A DNA stretch of 64,000 nt, taken from assembly GCF_022271435.1 (NCBI RefSeq), contig NZ_JAFIQY010000027.1:49706-113705 (forward strand). Reading direction: 5' to 3'. How positions within the stretch are numbered: the first letter of the stretch is position 1; the number at the start of each line of letters is the position of its first letter. Source of the DNA: Streptomyces monomycini (GTDB taxonomy: Bacteria > Actinomycetota > Actinomycetes > Streptomycetales > Streptomycetaceae). Positions 52,632 to 61,158 of this stretch are shown one piece after another. Made by a program: the position numbers and the translations under genes. Under the pieces are notes generated by a model. That model was not told where the DNA came from, ran no database searches, and saw only the letters and a program-made list of their open reading frames with translations.

Positions 52632-52668
52632 CCCCACAGTGGGGTGTAGCCAGCCCCACCATGGTGGG
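52632..52668. promoter_or_regulatory. Two CCCAC..GTGGG palindromes in the kinase/olsB divergent promoter
   Basis: CCCCACAGTGGGG (52632-52644) and the perfect CCCACCATGGTGGG (52655-52668), centres 23-24 bases apart, two helical turns. Likely a pair of operator sites. Confidence 0.5.
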
Positions 52669-52802
52669 CAGCCGCGGGCCGGTACCCGCGGCACCCAGCC
52701 GAACCCGGCGCCCCGGCCCTTCCCCTCCGCCTTCCCCCTTCTCCCGCATCCGCGACCCCTGCCGGCCTCACCACGTCTCGAATTCCCCGGACGGAGAGCC
52801 CC

Positions 52803-53648
52803 ATGAGCGTCCCCGCGACCGTGTCCGCAGCCCCCCAGCCCGCCGTCACGCCGACCACCGCACCGGCCGCACCGCCGGCCGCGTACGCGACCTCGATCGC
52901 CGCCACCCCCGGCCTGATACGCGCCGCCCAGCGCCTGCGCCACCAGGTCTTCGGCGAGGAACTGGGCGCCACCCTGCACTCGCCCCTGGCGGGCCACGAC
53001 ATCGACCCCGTCGACGACCTCGCGGACCACCTGATCGTCACCGAGACCGCGACCGGCGACGTGGTCGGCACCTACCGGCTGGTGCCGCCCGGACGCGGCG
53101 ACCGCCTCTACTCCGACGGCGAGTTCGACCTGTCGGCACTGGCCGCGCTGCGCCCCTCGCTCATCGAGGCCGGACGGTCCTGCGTCCACCCGGACCACCG
53201 CGGCGGCGCCGTCATCAACCTGATGTGGGCCGCGCTGGCCCGCTACACCCTGCTCTCCGGGCACCGCTACCTGGCGGGCTGCGCCTCCGTACCGCTGGGG
53301 GACGGGGGCGTGGCCGCGGCCGCCGCCTGGGAGCTGGGCCGCACCCGGTACGCCGCGCCGCCCGGACTGCGGGTCACCCCGCACCGGCCATGGCGCCCCG
53401 AAGGGCCGGGACCGGACGCCCGGCCGCACGTGTCACTCCTGCCGCCGCTGCTCCGCGGCTACCTGCGGGTCGGCGCGTGGGTGTGCGGGCCGCCCGCGTA
53501 CGACCCGGAGTTCGGGGTGGCCGACTTCTTCGTGGTGCTGGACATGGAGCGGCTCGGCGACCGGTACCGCCGGTTCTTCCTGGGGGGCCTGCCGGACGGG
53601 CGGGACGCTTCGGAGCGGCGGGACACACCGTCCGGGAGCCGGGCGTGA
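52803..53648 (+). CDS. olsB: Ornithine acyltransferase OlsB-like GNAT protein
   Basis: 281 residues. OlsB/autoinducer-synthase-like acyltransferase: AAQRLRHQVFGEELGATLH, GTYRLVPP, and FDLSALAALRPSLIEAGRSC with HPDHRGGAVINLMWAAL. It would transfer a 3-hydroxyacyl group from ACP to the amino group of ornithine, giving lyso-ornithine lipid. The Ala/Pro-rich N-terminal 40 residues are extra. Coupled (GTGA) to the acyltransferase gene that completes the pathway. Confidence 0.85.
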   Translation: MSVPATVSAAPQPAVTPTTAPAAPPAAYATSIAATPGLIRAAQRLRHQVFGEELGATLHSPLAGHDIDPVDDLADHLIVTETATGDVVGTYRLVPPGRGDRLYSDGEFDLSALAALRPSLIEAGRSCVHPDHRGGAVINLMWAALARYTLLSGHRYLAGCASVPLGDGGVAAAAAWELGRTRYAAPPGLRVTPHRPWRPEGPGPDARPHVSLLPPLLRGYLRVGAWVCGPPAYDPEFGVADFFVVLDMERLGDRYRRFFLGGLPDGRDASERRDTPSGSRA

Positions 53649-54508
53649 GTACCTGGGACGTACGGTCCGAGTGCACCACGGGCTGCGCCGCCCACGCCGT
53701 GCCACGCGTCCCGTTCACGGAGGCCGCCCGTCGCTGCGCCGCCTTCGCGCACGCCGCGGGCCGGGCGCTGCGGGACGGCGAGCGGACGGCCGAACCGGCG
53801 AGGCTGCGGGCGCACGCGCGCGCGGTGCTCGGCGCGATCGGCGTGCGGATCGTCGTGGACGCGGCGACGGACACGGCGGGCCTCTCGGTCCCGGCCGTGT
53901 CCCCTTCCGGCACCCTCGTCGTCGCCAACCACATCTCCTGGCTGGACATCCCCGCCCTGCTCGCCGTCGAGCCGGTGACCCTGCTCGCCAAGCGGGAGAT
54001 CGGCGACTGGCCGCTGGTCGGCACCCTCGCCCGCCGCGCCGGGACCCGCTTCATCGACCGGGACAGTCCGCGGCACCTGCCCGCCACCGTGGCCTCCTTG
54101 GCGGAACTGCTGCGCTCCGGACGGTCGGTGGCCGCGTTCCCGCAGGCCACCACCTGGTGCTCGGTGGCGTACGGCGCCTTCCGGCGGGCCACCTTCCAGG
54201 CGGCGCTGGACGCGGGCGCCCCCGTACGGCCGGTGACCATCGCCTACGAACAGCAGGGGCTGCCCAGCACGGTCGCGGGCTTCCTCGGCGACGAGGAATT
54301 CCTGTCCTCCGTGCGGCGGGTGGTCGGCGCGCGCGGCCTGACGGTCCGCGTCACCGTGCACCCGCCGCTGCTCCCGCACTCCGGCGCGCACGACCGGCGC
54401 GCACTGGCGGAACGCGCCCGCGCGGCCGTCAACGGCACCGTCAGAGGGCCGGCCCGGCAGCATGGAGACCGCGTGACCGCCGGTCAGGCGCTCGGTACGT
54501 ACTTGTAG
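53645..54508 (+). CDS. Lyso-ornithine lipid O-acyltransferase OlsA-like (PlsC family), altered motif
   Basis: 287 residues from a GTG overlapping the olsB stop. PlsC motif I NHISWLD is intact (His and Asp catalytic). Motif III, normally FPEGT in this family, reads FPQATTWC, with Glu to Gln and Gly to Ala. The family role is acylation of lyso-ornithine lipid, here inferred from coupling to olsB. The changed motif may alter glycerol/phosphate-site binding, as the acceptor has no phosphate. The C-terminus runs 25 bases into the convergent regulator gene. Confidence 0.82.
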   Translation: MSTWDVRSECTTGCAAHAVPRVPFTEAARRCAAFAHAAGRALRDGERTAEPARLRAHARAVLGAIGVRIVVDAATDTAGLSVPAVSPSGTLVVANHISWLDIPALLAVEPVTLLAKREIGDWPLVGTLARRAGTRFIDRDSPRHLPATVASLAELLRSGRSVAAFPQATTWCSVAYGAFRRATFQAALDAGAPVRPVTIAYEQQGLPSTVAGFLGDEEFLSSVRRVVGARGLTVRVTVHPPLLPHSGAHDRRALAERARAAVNGTVRGPARQHGDRVTAGQALGTYL

Positions 54509-55083
54509 CCGACGCGCCGTACGGTCACGATCGACGAGCGCAGGCCCGCGCCCAACTTGCGGCGCAGCCGGGCGACATGGACGTCGACCGTACGGCCGTC
54601 CCCGACGTGCCCGTACCCCCACACCGTGGTCACCAGCTGGTCGCGGGTGTGCACCCGGTGCGGGTGCGCCACGAGGTGGGCGAGCAGCTCGAACTCCAGG
54701 TACGTCAGGTCCAGGGCCCGGCCGTGGACGTGCACGGTCCGCTGCTCGGGGTCGATACGGACGCTCGCGTCACCGGTCGTGGCCGGAGCGGGGTCCGGCT
54801 CCCCGGCGGACACGGGCGGTACGGCCGCGGCCGGCACCTGTTCCGCCGGGACGAGCACGAGGTAGCCGACCATCGCCGGCTGCCCCGGGAGCGCCGGAAG
54901 GCTGTGCTGAGGCGCGGGGAGCCAGGTCGCGCCGGAGGTGAGCAGCTCGGCGACCGGCGGCAGCTCGTCGGGTGCCACGGCGCGCAGGCGCTGTCGCTGC
55001 CTGCCGGGCACGGCGGGGACGGGGGAGGCGGTGGCCGTCGCGGCGGCGGCGGAAGTGGCAGGCAGGGTACGGACGTTCGTCAT
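54484..55083 (-). CDS. Solo winged-helix (OmpR/PhoB-type) DNA-binding protein, no receiver
   Basis: 199 residues from the ATG at 55083. The C-terminal about 90 residues are an OmpR-type winged helix: RALDLTYLEFELLAHLVAHP, HTRDQLVTTVWGYGHVGDG, VDVHVARLRRKLG, VTVRRVGYKYVPS. The N-terminal 100 residues have no receiver domain and are Ala/Pro-rich with a hydrophobic patch (AMVGYLVLVPAEQVPA). Such short proteins occur in Streptomyces; the signal input is unknown. Converges with the OlsA-like gene with 25 bases overlap. Confidence 0.85.
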   Translation of the reverse strand: MTNVRTLPATSAAAATATASPVPAVPGRQRQRLRAVAPDELPPVAELLTSGATWLPAPQHSLPALPGQPAMVGYLVLVPAEQVPAAAVPPVSAGEPDPAPATTGDASVRIDPEQRTVHVHGRALDLTYLEFELLAHLVAHPHRVHTRDQLVTTVWGYGHVGDGRTVDVHVARLRRKLGAGLRSSIVTVRRVGYKYVPSA

Positions 55084-55327
55084 GATCGTCAGCTCTTTCG
55101 CGCAGAGGGGCGTCGGTGGACGTCGTGCGCGCGGGCAGGGCTGGAGACGCGCTGGAAGGCGTCTGGGAGGCGTGTGCGGGCCCGCGCTCAGTGCGCGCGG
55201 CAACACAGACGGTCGAAGTGATGTCCCTGCCGGGACGGCCAGAAGGGCTCAAGGTCGCTGCGACCCGTCGCGGTGTCGGTAAGGCTGGCCATGACCCCAT
55301 TCAATCAGACAGCCGGTGATCTGTCCT

Positions 55328-56053
55328 TCACGCGGCCTGCGGACCGGCGCGAAACGGACGGCGCGGCGGGGCGGCCGTACGGCGGCGGGGCGGGGCGGCC
55401 GTACGACGGTTGCGCGGGGTGGCGCGGGACGGGAGGCGCAGGGGGACGGCCACGCGGTGGCGGATCTTGAACGCGGCGCCCGCTCCCATGCCCAGCAGCA
55501 GCGCCGCCAGGTGCCCCGCGTCCGTGAAGTCCCGCCGTCGGTCCAGGAGCGGACCGACGCCCAGTGCCAGCATCCCCGCCGTGGCCGCCGCCCGCGCGCC
55601 GCGGTGCGGTACGGAGACGGCGAGCGCGCCCACCGTGGCGTAGAAGCCGTAACTCGCGCCCACGTCCACCGCCCGCTCGGTGTCGGGCGTGACCGCCTTG
55701 TGGGACAGCGCGCGGGCCGCCCGCAGCCCGCCGTACACGAGCATGCTGGCGCCGATGTGCCCGGCGGCGAACATCGCGGCGGCGCGCCGGGTGCCCCACG
55801 CCGCCTCGGCCGTGCCGAGCGCCGCGAGCAGCGCGAGTCCGTACGGGACGGGCAGCGGACTCTCCACGAACACGGCGCTGGTCGCCAGCGTCCGCCAGCG
55901 GCCCGCCCGCAGGTTGTCGACGTTGGTGGAGTGCGCGCGCAGCAGCTCGGCGCGCTCCCGCGCGGGAAGCCGCGCGGTGGCGTACGCGCCGAGCTGGACA
56001 GCGCCGACGTACAGCGGGGTGAGCCAGGGAGCGTAGGCGGAGGGCGCTTTCAT
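55328..56053 (-). CDS. Rhomboid-like membrane protein
   Basis: 241 residues from the ATG at 56053 (GGAGGGC upstream). About six hydrophobic segments; motifs DVGASYGFYATVGA (rhomboid GxS-type serine loop) and DAGHLAALLLGMGAG (His with HxxxxxxxGxxxG) suggest an intramembrane rhomboid fold. The C-terminal tail of about 40 residues is Arg/Ala/Pro-rich with RRRTAAPPRR repeats. Whether it is proteolytic cannot be told; possible substrate unknown. Confidence 0.75.
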   Translation of the reverse strand: MKAPSAYAPWLTPLYVGAVQLGAYATARLPARERAELLRAHSTNVDNLRAGRWRTLATSAVFVESPLPVPYGLALLAALGTAEAAWGTRRAAAMFAAGHIGASMLVYGGLRAARALSHKAVTPDTERAVDVGASYGFYATVGALAVSVPHRGARAAATAGMLALGVGPLLDRRRDFTDAGHLAALLLGMGAGAAFKIRHRVAVPLRLPSRATPRNRRTAAPPRRRTAAPPRRPFRAGPQAA

Positions 56054-56110
56054 GCCCTCCATCATCCCTGGGCAGGGGCCGGACCGGCCGGACCGGCCCC
56101 GGGCCCCGGT

Positions 56111-56374
56111 TCAGGCGAGGCGGATCTCGACCGGGTCGGCCGATCCGCCCCGCACCGTGACCGCGGTCCCGGCGACCTGTGACGCGCCGCCCCGCTCCGA
56201 CCGGCACTCGACGGTGTAGCCGCCGTCGGTGCCGGCGGAGAGGGTGAAGCGCCCCTCGTCGTCCGTGAGCGCGGCCACGTCCGGGAAGGACCCGGGGCCC
56301 GCGGCGAGGTACACCCGGGCGTCCGGGACGGGCCGGCCGTCCGCGTCCACCACGACTCCGGAGATCACCGCCAT
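56111..56374 (-). CDS. Small carboxypeptidase-regulatory/Ig-like domain protein
   Basis: 87 residues from the ATG at 56374 (AAAGG upstream). The whole protein is one beta-sandwich of the carboxypeptidase regulatory type: ISGVVVDADGRPVPDARVYL, ALTDDEGRFTLSAG, GYTVECRS. No signal peptide. It lies 53 bases after the protease gene on the same strand; probably a partner or substrate. Confidence 0.82.
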   Translation of the reverse strand: MAVISGVVVDADGRPVPDARVYLAAGPGSFPDVAALTDDEGRFTLSAGTDGGYTVECRSERGGASQVAGTAVTVRGGSADPVEIRLA

Positions 56375-56427
56375 ACCGGGACCTTTCATTTCCTACTGCC
56401 GGTCGGTCAGGCCTGCCGAGCGGCCTG

Positions 56428-57357
56428 TCACGCCTTCCACGCCACGTAGTTGTTGTACACCGGCGTGGTGATCCGCGTACCCGAGTTGGTGACCGCGCCG
56501 CCGTACGCGTGGATCGCGATGCCGTACCGGCCGCCGTTGTAGAAGTGGTAGACGGAGCTGCCGCTCTGGCCGCCCGCCGTGTCGATGTCGTAGTACACCT
56601 TGCGCGGACCGACGGAGGCGACGCCGCGCGCGTCGTACCACTGCGTACCGGCCGGCTTGTCGCCCGGGTACCCGGAGATGTTGCCGACGGTCTTGAGCAG
56701 GTCCGCGTCGGACCACACGCCGAAGCCGAACCAGCCGGTGGTGTTGCCGAGGTTGCTGGGCAGGATGATGGCGCCGTAGTCGTAGTTCTCGTCGCCGTTG
56801 TTGGCCCAGCCGTTGACCGTACGGAAGCTGGTGCTGGTCACGACGCCGTACGGAAGGGTGTTGCCGTTGCGGCCCGGCATCACGTTGATGCTCTTGACCC
56901 AGCCGTCGCGCCCGGCGACGCCGCTGTTCTTGATGTAGACGACGTGCCCCGCGGTGGCCAGCGTGTGCGGGCCGATGAACCAGCCCGTGCCGATCCAGCG
57001 GGAGTTGTCCGCCGCGGTGATCAGCAGCGAGCAGTGCACCCGCCACGGGTACACGGACGTGTCGGTGATCTGCACCCGGTCGTCCGGGCCGTGCACGGTC
57101 TCGGCCGCGACCGGGGGCGGGCCGAAGGACGCCTCGCCGATGTCCGGCAGCACCGCGGTCGGCGGCTGCCAGAGCTGCTCGGGCGTGCCCTCGGGACGGT
57201 TGTAGCCCCGTACGTTCTCCAGGCCGTCGGCAGTCGCCCTGGCCGCGTCGCCCTGCGGCCCCTCGGACGGCTGCTGTACGGCCAGTTCTTCGGCGGTGAA
57301 GACGACTTGCTGCTCCTCCGGCTCGTTCGAGACGGCGGTGTGGAACTCGATCGGCAT
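56428..57357 (-). CDS. V8/glutamyl-endopeptidase-like serine protease, no signal peptide
   Basis: 309 residues from the ATG at 57357. Trypsin-fold catalytic triad: LATAGHVV (His), NYDYGAIIL (Asp) and TAGGQSGSSVY (Ser), with the V8-like oxyanion pattern. An N-terminal pro-region of about 90 residues (PIEFHTAVSNEPEEQQVV; EGTPEQLWQPPTAV) is polar and lacks any hydrophobic signal. So it is either cytoplasmic or exported by another route. Similar Streptomyces genes exist; the closely following Ig-like protein suggests a pair. Confidence 0.87.
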   Translation of the reverse strand: MPIEFHTAVSNEPEEQQVVFTAEELAVQQPSEGPQGDAARATADGLENVRGYNRPEGTPEQLWQPPTAVLPDIGEASFGPPPVAAETVHGPDDRVQITDTSVYPWRVHCSLLITAADNSRWIGTGWFIGPHTLATAGHVVYIKNSGVAGRDGWVKSINVMPGRNGNTLPYGVVTSTSFRTVNGWANNGDENYDYGAIILPSNLGNTTGWFGFGVWSDADLLKTVGNISGYPGDKPAGTQWYDARGVASVGPRKVYYDIDTAGGQSGSSVYHFYNGGRYGIAIHAYGGAVTNSGTRITTPVYNNYVAWKA

Positions 57358-57768
57358 TGCGGGTCACCGGGCCTCTCGGGTCTCGCGGTGCACTGTGGGG
57401 GTTCTCCTCGATGGAGTCCTCTCCTTGTACTGCGGTCCCGGGAGCCGGACAACGAAAGATGCGGCGAATTCTTGCGGATGGCCCTCTGCTACGTCATCCG
57501 TCCCGAAGTGCCCCGCCATCGGCACGAGATTCCCACCGAAAACGGGACGCCCCGGCCACGGAGAACTTCCGCACGGAGAACGGGCACGGCCGGGCCTTGC
57601 GGGCCGGTGCGCGGCGCGCCACGACGCGCGCAACGTGCGCGCGCGGGATGCGGGATGCGGGGGTGCACGGATGCGGGAGTGCCGGAGGCGTCGGCCGGGG
57701 CGGGGATGGGCGTGCGGGGCGGCCCGGCGTACAGAGGTGTCCTTGCGCGGCGGGGCACACTGGCGGGC
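57358..57768. other. Divergent intergenic region
   Basis: 411 bases between the protease start and the oxidoreductase start. No gene or RNA recognised. Short GATGCGGG-type repeats near 57645-57685. Promoters of both genes must be here. Confidence 0.4.
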
Positions 57769-58674
57769 ATGACGACGACCTTGCGCATCGGACTCCTCGG
57801 CACCGGCCCCTGGGCACAGCGCGTCCACGCCCCCGCCCTCGCCGCGCACCCCGGCGTCTCCTTCACGGGCGTCTGGGGACGCCGCCCGGAAGCCGCCGCC
57901 GAACTGGCCGCGAGCCACGGCGCCCGCCCGTACGCGACCCCCGAGGACCTGTTCGCCGACACCGACGCGGTCGCCGTCGCGCTGCCGCCGTCCGTCCAGG
58001 CGGACCTCGCCGTACGGGCCGCCGACGCCGGCCGGCACCTGCTCCTGGACAAGCCCGTCGCCACCACCGTCGCCGAAGCGCGTGCGGTGGCCGACGCCGC
58101 CGACCGGGCGGGCGTCGCCTCCGTCGTGTTCTTCACCGCGCGCTTCGGCGTCGCGGAGGGGGAGTGGACCGACCAGGCCGCCGCGGCCGGTGGCTGGTTC
58201 ACCGCGCACGCCGACTGGCTCGGCTCGGTCTTCGCGGCCGACAGCGACAGCCCGTACGTGGACTCCCCCTGGCGCCGTGAGAAGGGCGCCCTGTGGGACG
58301 TCGGCCCGCACGCGCTCTCCCTCCTGCTGCCCGTCCTCGGGGACGCGGAGCACGTCACGGCCACCCGGGGGCCCGGCGACACCGTGCTGCTCACGCTGCG
58401 GCACACGGGCGGCGCGGCGAGCTCGGCGACCCTCAGCCTGACCGCCCCGCGCGCGGCCTCCGGAGTCTCCGTCACGCTCTACGGCACCTCGGGCACCACC
58501 GCGCTCCCGAGCCGCCAGGACGGCCCGGACGTGGCGTACGGGCGCGCCGTGGACGCGCTGCTCACCGCCGTACGCACCGGTGAACGGCACCCCTGCGACG
58601 TACGGTTCGGACTGCGGGTGACGGAGGTGCTGGCGGCGGCGGAGGCGTCGTTGGGGGCGGGGCCGGGCGCCTGA
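57769..58674 (+). CDS. Gfo/Idh/MocA-family NAD(P)-dependent oxidoreductase
   Basis: 301 residues. Rossmann fold LRIGLLGTGPWAQRVHAPAL, then the signature LLLDKPVATTVAEARAVAD (EKP-type lysine) and a C-terminal alpha/beta domain with DVGPHALSLLLPVLG. Oxidises or reduces sugars or inositol derivatives; substrate unknown. The start at 57769 gives a full-length Rossmann motif. Monocistronic; the next gene is convergent. Confidence 0.9.
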   Translation: MTTTLRIGLLGTGPWAQRVHAPALAAHPGVSFTGVWGRRPEAAAELAASHGARPYATPEDLFADTDAVAVALPPSVQADLAVRAADAGRHLLLDKPVATTVAEARAVADAADRAGVASVVFFTARFGVAEGEWTDQAAAAGGWFTAHADWLGSVFAADSDSPYVDSPWRREKGALWDVGPHALSLLLPVLGDAEHVTATRGPGDTVLLTLRHTGGAASSATLSLTAPRAASGVSVTLYGTSGTTALPSRQDGPDVAYGRAVDALLTAVRTGERHPCDVRFGLRVTEVLAAAEASLGAGPGA

Positions 58675-58699
58675 GTGACGGGTGAGGCCCGGGCGCCCC

Positions 58700-59173
58700 T
58701 CACTTGATCAGCGCGTTCGCCACCGCGATCAGCAGCCCGAGCGCGGCGTCGGCCATCCCGATGAGCGCGGCCCCGCGCCTGCGGTACCCCATCCGCAGCG
58801 CGGCGGCCGTGCCCCAGCCGAACAGCAGCGTGGCGTTGAGCGCGAGCCCGGCCGCCGTGGTGGGCCCTTCGGGCCAGCCCCAGCCCCCGGCGGCCAGCAG
58901 CAGCACCACGGTGGGGAGCGAGGCGACCACGAGCGGCCACTCGTCGATCAGCCGGTGCCCCAGCGCGTACCAGCGGTGGCCCGCTCTGTTGCCGCGGTGG
59001 GTGGACATGTGGTGGGCGTAGCCGTGCGCGAGCGCCGCGGTGGCGGCCGTGACCAATACCCACAGCGCGTCGTAAACGGGCGTGAACGGCGTTCCCTCGC
59101 TCTGCAGGGCGGCCAGCAGCGCACTGGCGAGCACCGTTCCGTACACGCCTCCGAACAGCATGTTGGAACGCAC
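58700..59173 (-). CDS. Small integral membrane protein, 4 helices
   Basis: 157 residues. Four hydrophobic segments (NMLFGGVYGTVLASALLAAL; LWVLVTAATAALAHGYA; PLVVASLPTVVLLLAA; TAAGLALNATLLFGWG), with a His-rich loop HGYAHHMSTHRGN between helices 2 and 3. No family recognised with confidence. On the reverse strand, converging with the oxidoreductase. Confidence 0.75.
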   Translation of the reverse strand: MRSNMLFGGVYGTVLASALLAALQSEGTPFTPVYDALWVLVTAATAALAHGYAHHMSTHRGNRAGHRWYALGHRLIDEWPLVVASLPTVVLLLAAGGWGWPEGPTTAAGLALNATLLFGWGTAAALRMGYRRRGAALIGMADAALGLLIAVANALIK

Positions 59174-59295
59174 GAAAGGCTCTCTTCCAGGTGATACCGC
59201 GATACCGCAATGCCGCGGTGCGGAAATGGAGTGACGAGCCGTCCAGGCTAATCGGCGGGCCCGTTCCTTTCCTCACCGTAACGGGGGAGAAAGAA
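59174..59295 (+). promoter_or_regulatory. Divergent promoter region with AT-richer patch
   Basis: Holds GATACCGCGATACCGCAATGCCGCGG repeats near 59193 and a TCCTCACCGTAACGG patch before the possible small ORF. Promoters for the small membrane protein (reverse) and the peptide/ligase genes (forward) are expected here. Confidence 0.35.
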
Positions 59296-59460
59296 ATGGC
59301 CGAAGGTATGACAACGCGTGGCGACGAGATTTCCGTACCGCTGCCGGGCGCTCCGCGCGCACGGAGCGTCTCCGCCCCCGGCCCGCTCGCCCTCTCATGC
59401 CTCCCCGGGTATCGCCACATGCCGGAATTGGTCTTGGAAGGCATGAGGGATCCCGCCTAA
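59296..59460 (+). CDS. Possible 54-residue peptide upstream of the acyl-CoA ligase
   Basis: ATG at 59296 with a strong GGGGGAG six bases before it, ending with TAA at 59458. Peptide begins MAEGMTTRGDEISVPLPG, has one Cys (ALSCLPGYRHM) and ends EGMRDPA. The TAA stop and the less GC-rich codons at both ends are unusual here. It precedes the ligase ATG by 144 bases. No family recognised; may be a leader peptide or a small protein, or chance. Confidence 0.4.
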   Translation: MAEGMTTRGDEISVPLPGAPRARSVSAPGPLALSCLPGYRHMPELVLEGMRDPA

Positions 59461-59604
59461 CGTCGTGCTCGCGCCCTTCGCGCTCCCCGTCCGTACGCAT
59501 TCCCCTTGCCCCTTCCCCTTCCCCTTCCTCATCCCCATCCGCACGCACTCCGCGCCGCCCACGCGCCGCGCGCCGGTGCGCTGTACGACAAGGAGGCGCA
59601 GCTC

Positions 59605-61158
59605 ATGACAGCGTTCACGAGTTACGTCGAAAACATCCTGCGAGAACTGGCGGACCACCCGGAACGCCGGGTGCTGACCACTTCCGACGGGCGGAACATC
59701 ACCGCCGCCGCATTTCACGACAGCGTGCACCGTACGGCGGCGGAACTGGCCGACCGCGGCATCGGGCGCGGCCATACCGTCTCGATGCTGTCCGGCAACC
59801 GGCCGGAAGCGCTGTCCGCCCGGTACGCGGTCAATCTGCTGGGCGCCAGGATCGTCCTGCTGTACGAGGGGCAGGCACCGGAAACCCAGGCGCGCGTCGT
59901 GGAGAGCGCGGAGACCGTCCTGCTTCTCGTGGGTCCGGAATCGGCCAAGCCCGCCGCGGAACTGCTCTCCCATCTGGACGGCGCCGCGCCGGACGTCCTG
60001 CTGCTCGCCCCCGGCGACCCCGGCGCCCCCTGCGGACTGGACGCCGAGGACCTGACCGCCGCGGCAGCCGCCCGCCCGTCGGGCCGTACGGTCGAGAGCG
60101 CGGCCCGTCCCGACGACGACTGGTGCATCCGCTACACGGGCGGCACGACCGGTGTCCCCAAGGGCATCCAGATGGCGCACCGCCCGTACGCGCAAGCGGT
60201 CGCGTACTCCTTCACCTCCGCAGGCGACCCGCCCCGCCTGCTCGCCTGCACCTCGCTCGCCCATCTGGCCGGACAGCTGGCCGACATGACGCTGGCCGCC
60301 GGGGGCAGCGTCGTCCTCCAGGACGGCTTCGACGCCGGCGCGGTGCTCGCCGCGGTCGCCCGCGAACGCATCACCCACATGTGGCTGCTGCCGCCCCTCC
60401 TCTACCACCTGCTCGACCACCCCGATCTGGCCACCACCGACCTCAGCAGCCTCACCCGCATCACCTACGGCGGCTGCCCGGCCTCTCCCGCCCGGCTGCG
60501 GCAGGGCCTCGACCTCCTCGGCCCGGTCCTCTACGGCTGGTACGGCCAGTCCGAGGCCCTGCTGCTCACCGAGATGAGCCCCGACGAGCACGGCAGGACC
60601 GGGCAGGGCGGCCAGATCACCGTCGGCCGGCCCGTACCCGGCGTGACCGTCGAGATCCGCGACGAGGACGGCCACCGCCTCCCGCCGGACACCAGCGGCG
60701 AGGTGTACGTCCGCTCCGAGGGCATGATGACCGGCTACTGGAAGAAGCCCGAACTGACCGCGCAGGTCATCCGCGACGGCTGGGTACGCACCGGCGATGT
60801 CGGCTACCTGGACGAGGCGGGCTACCTCTACCTGATGGACCGGGTCAAGGACATGGTCATCGTGGTGGGCGGGCACGTCTACCCGGGAGAGCTGGAGGAC
60901 CTGCTGCACACCCACCCGGACGTTGCGCACTGCGCGGTCTTCGGCGTCCGCACCGCCGACGAGGAGGAGAAGGTGCACGTCGCCGTCGTCCCCGCACCGG
61001 GGCGCACGGTCGACCCCGCCGCGATCACCGCGTTCGTGGTGGCGCACAAGGGCGCGATGTACGCGCCGAGCGGTGTGCACCAGGTGGACACGATTCCGCT
61101 CACGTCCGTGGGCAAGCCGGACAAGAAGCGGCTGAAGGCAGAGCTGGTGGAGGGGTAG
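59605..61158 (+). CDS. Acyl-CoA/AMP-binding ligase
   Basis: 517 residues from the ATG at 59605 with AAGGAGG upstream. ANL superfamily: P-loop YTGGTTGVPKG, YGWYGQSE, hinge TGDVGYLDEAGYLYLMDR and the C-terminal catalytic Lys in TSVGKPDKKRL. Activates a carboxylic acid as adenylate, then probably makes the CoA thioester. Length is typical of FadD/short-medium acyl ligases. The adjacent genes give no hint of the acid. Monocistronic or with the upstream peptide. Confidence 0.92.
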   Translation: MTAFTSYVENILRELADHPERRVLTTSDGRNITAAAFHDSVHRTAAELADRGIGRGHTVSMLSGNRPEALSARYAVNLLGARIVLLYEGQAPETQARVVESAETVLLLVGPESAKPAAELLSHLDGAAPDVLLLAPGDPGAPCGLDAEDLTAAAAARPSGRTVESAARPDDDWCIRYTGGTTGVPKGIQMAHRPYAQAVAYSFTSAGDPPRLLACTSLAHLAGQLADMTLAAGGSVVLQDGFDAGAVLAAVARERITHMWLLPPLLYHLLDHPDLATTDLSSLTRITYGGCPASPARLRQGLDLLGPVLYGWYGQSEALLLTEMSPDEHGRTGQGGQITVGRPVPGVTVEIRDEDGHRLPPDTSGEVYVRSEGMMTGYWKKPELTAQVIRDGWVRTGDVGYLDEAGYLYLMDRVKDMVIVVGGHVYPGELEDLLHTHPDVAHCAVFGVRTADEEEKVHVAVVPAPGRTVDPAAITAFVVAHKGAMYAPSGVHQVDTIPLTSVGKPDKKRLKAELVEG

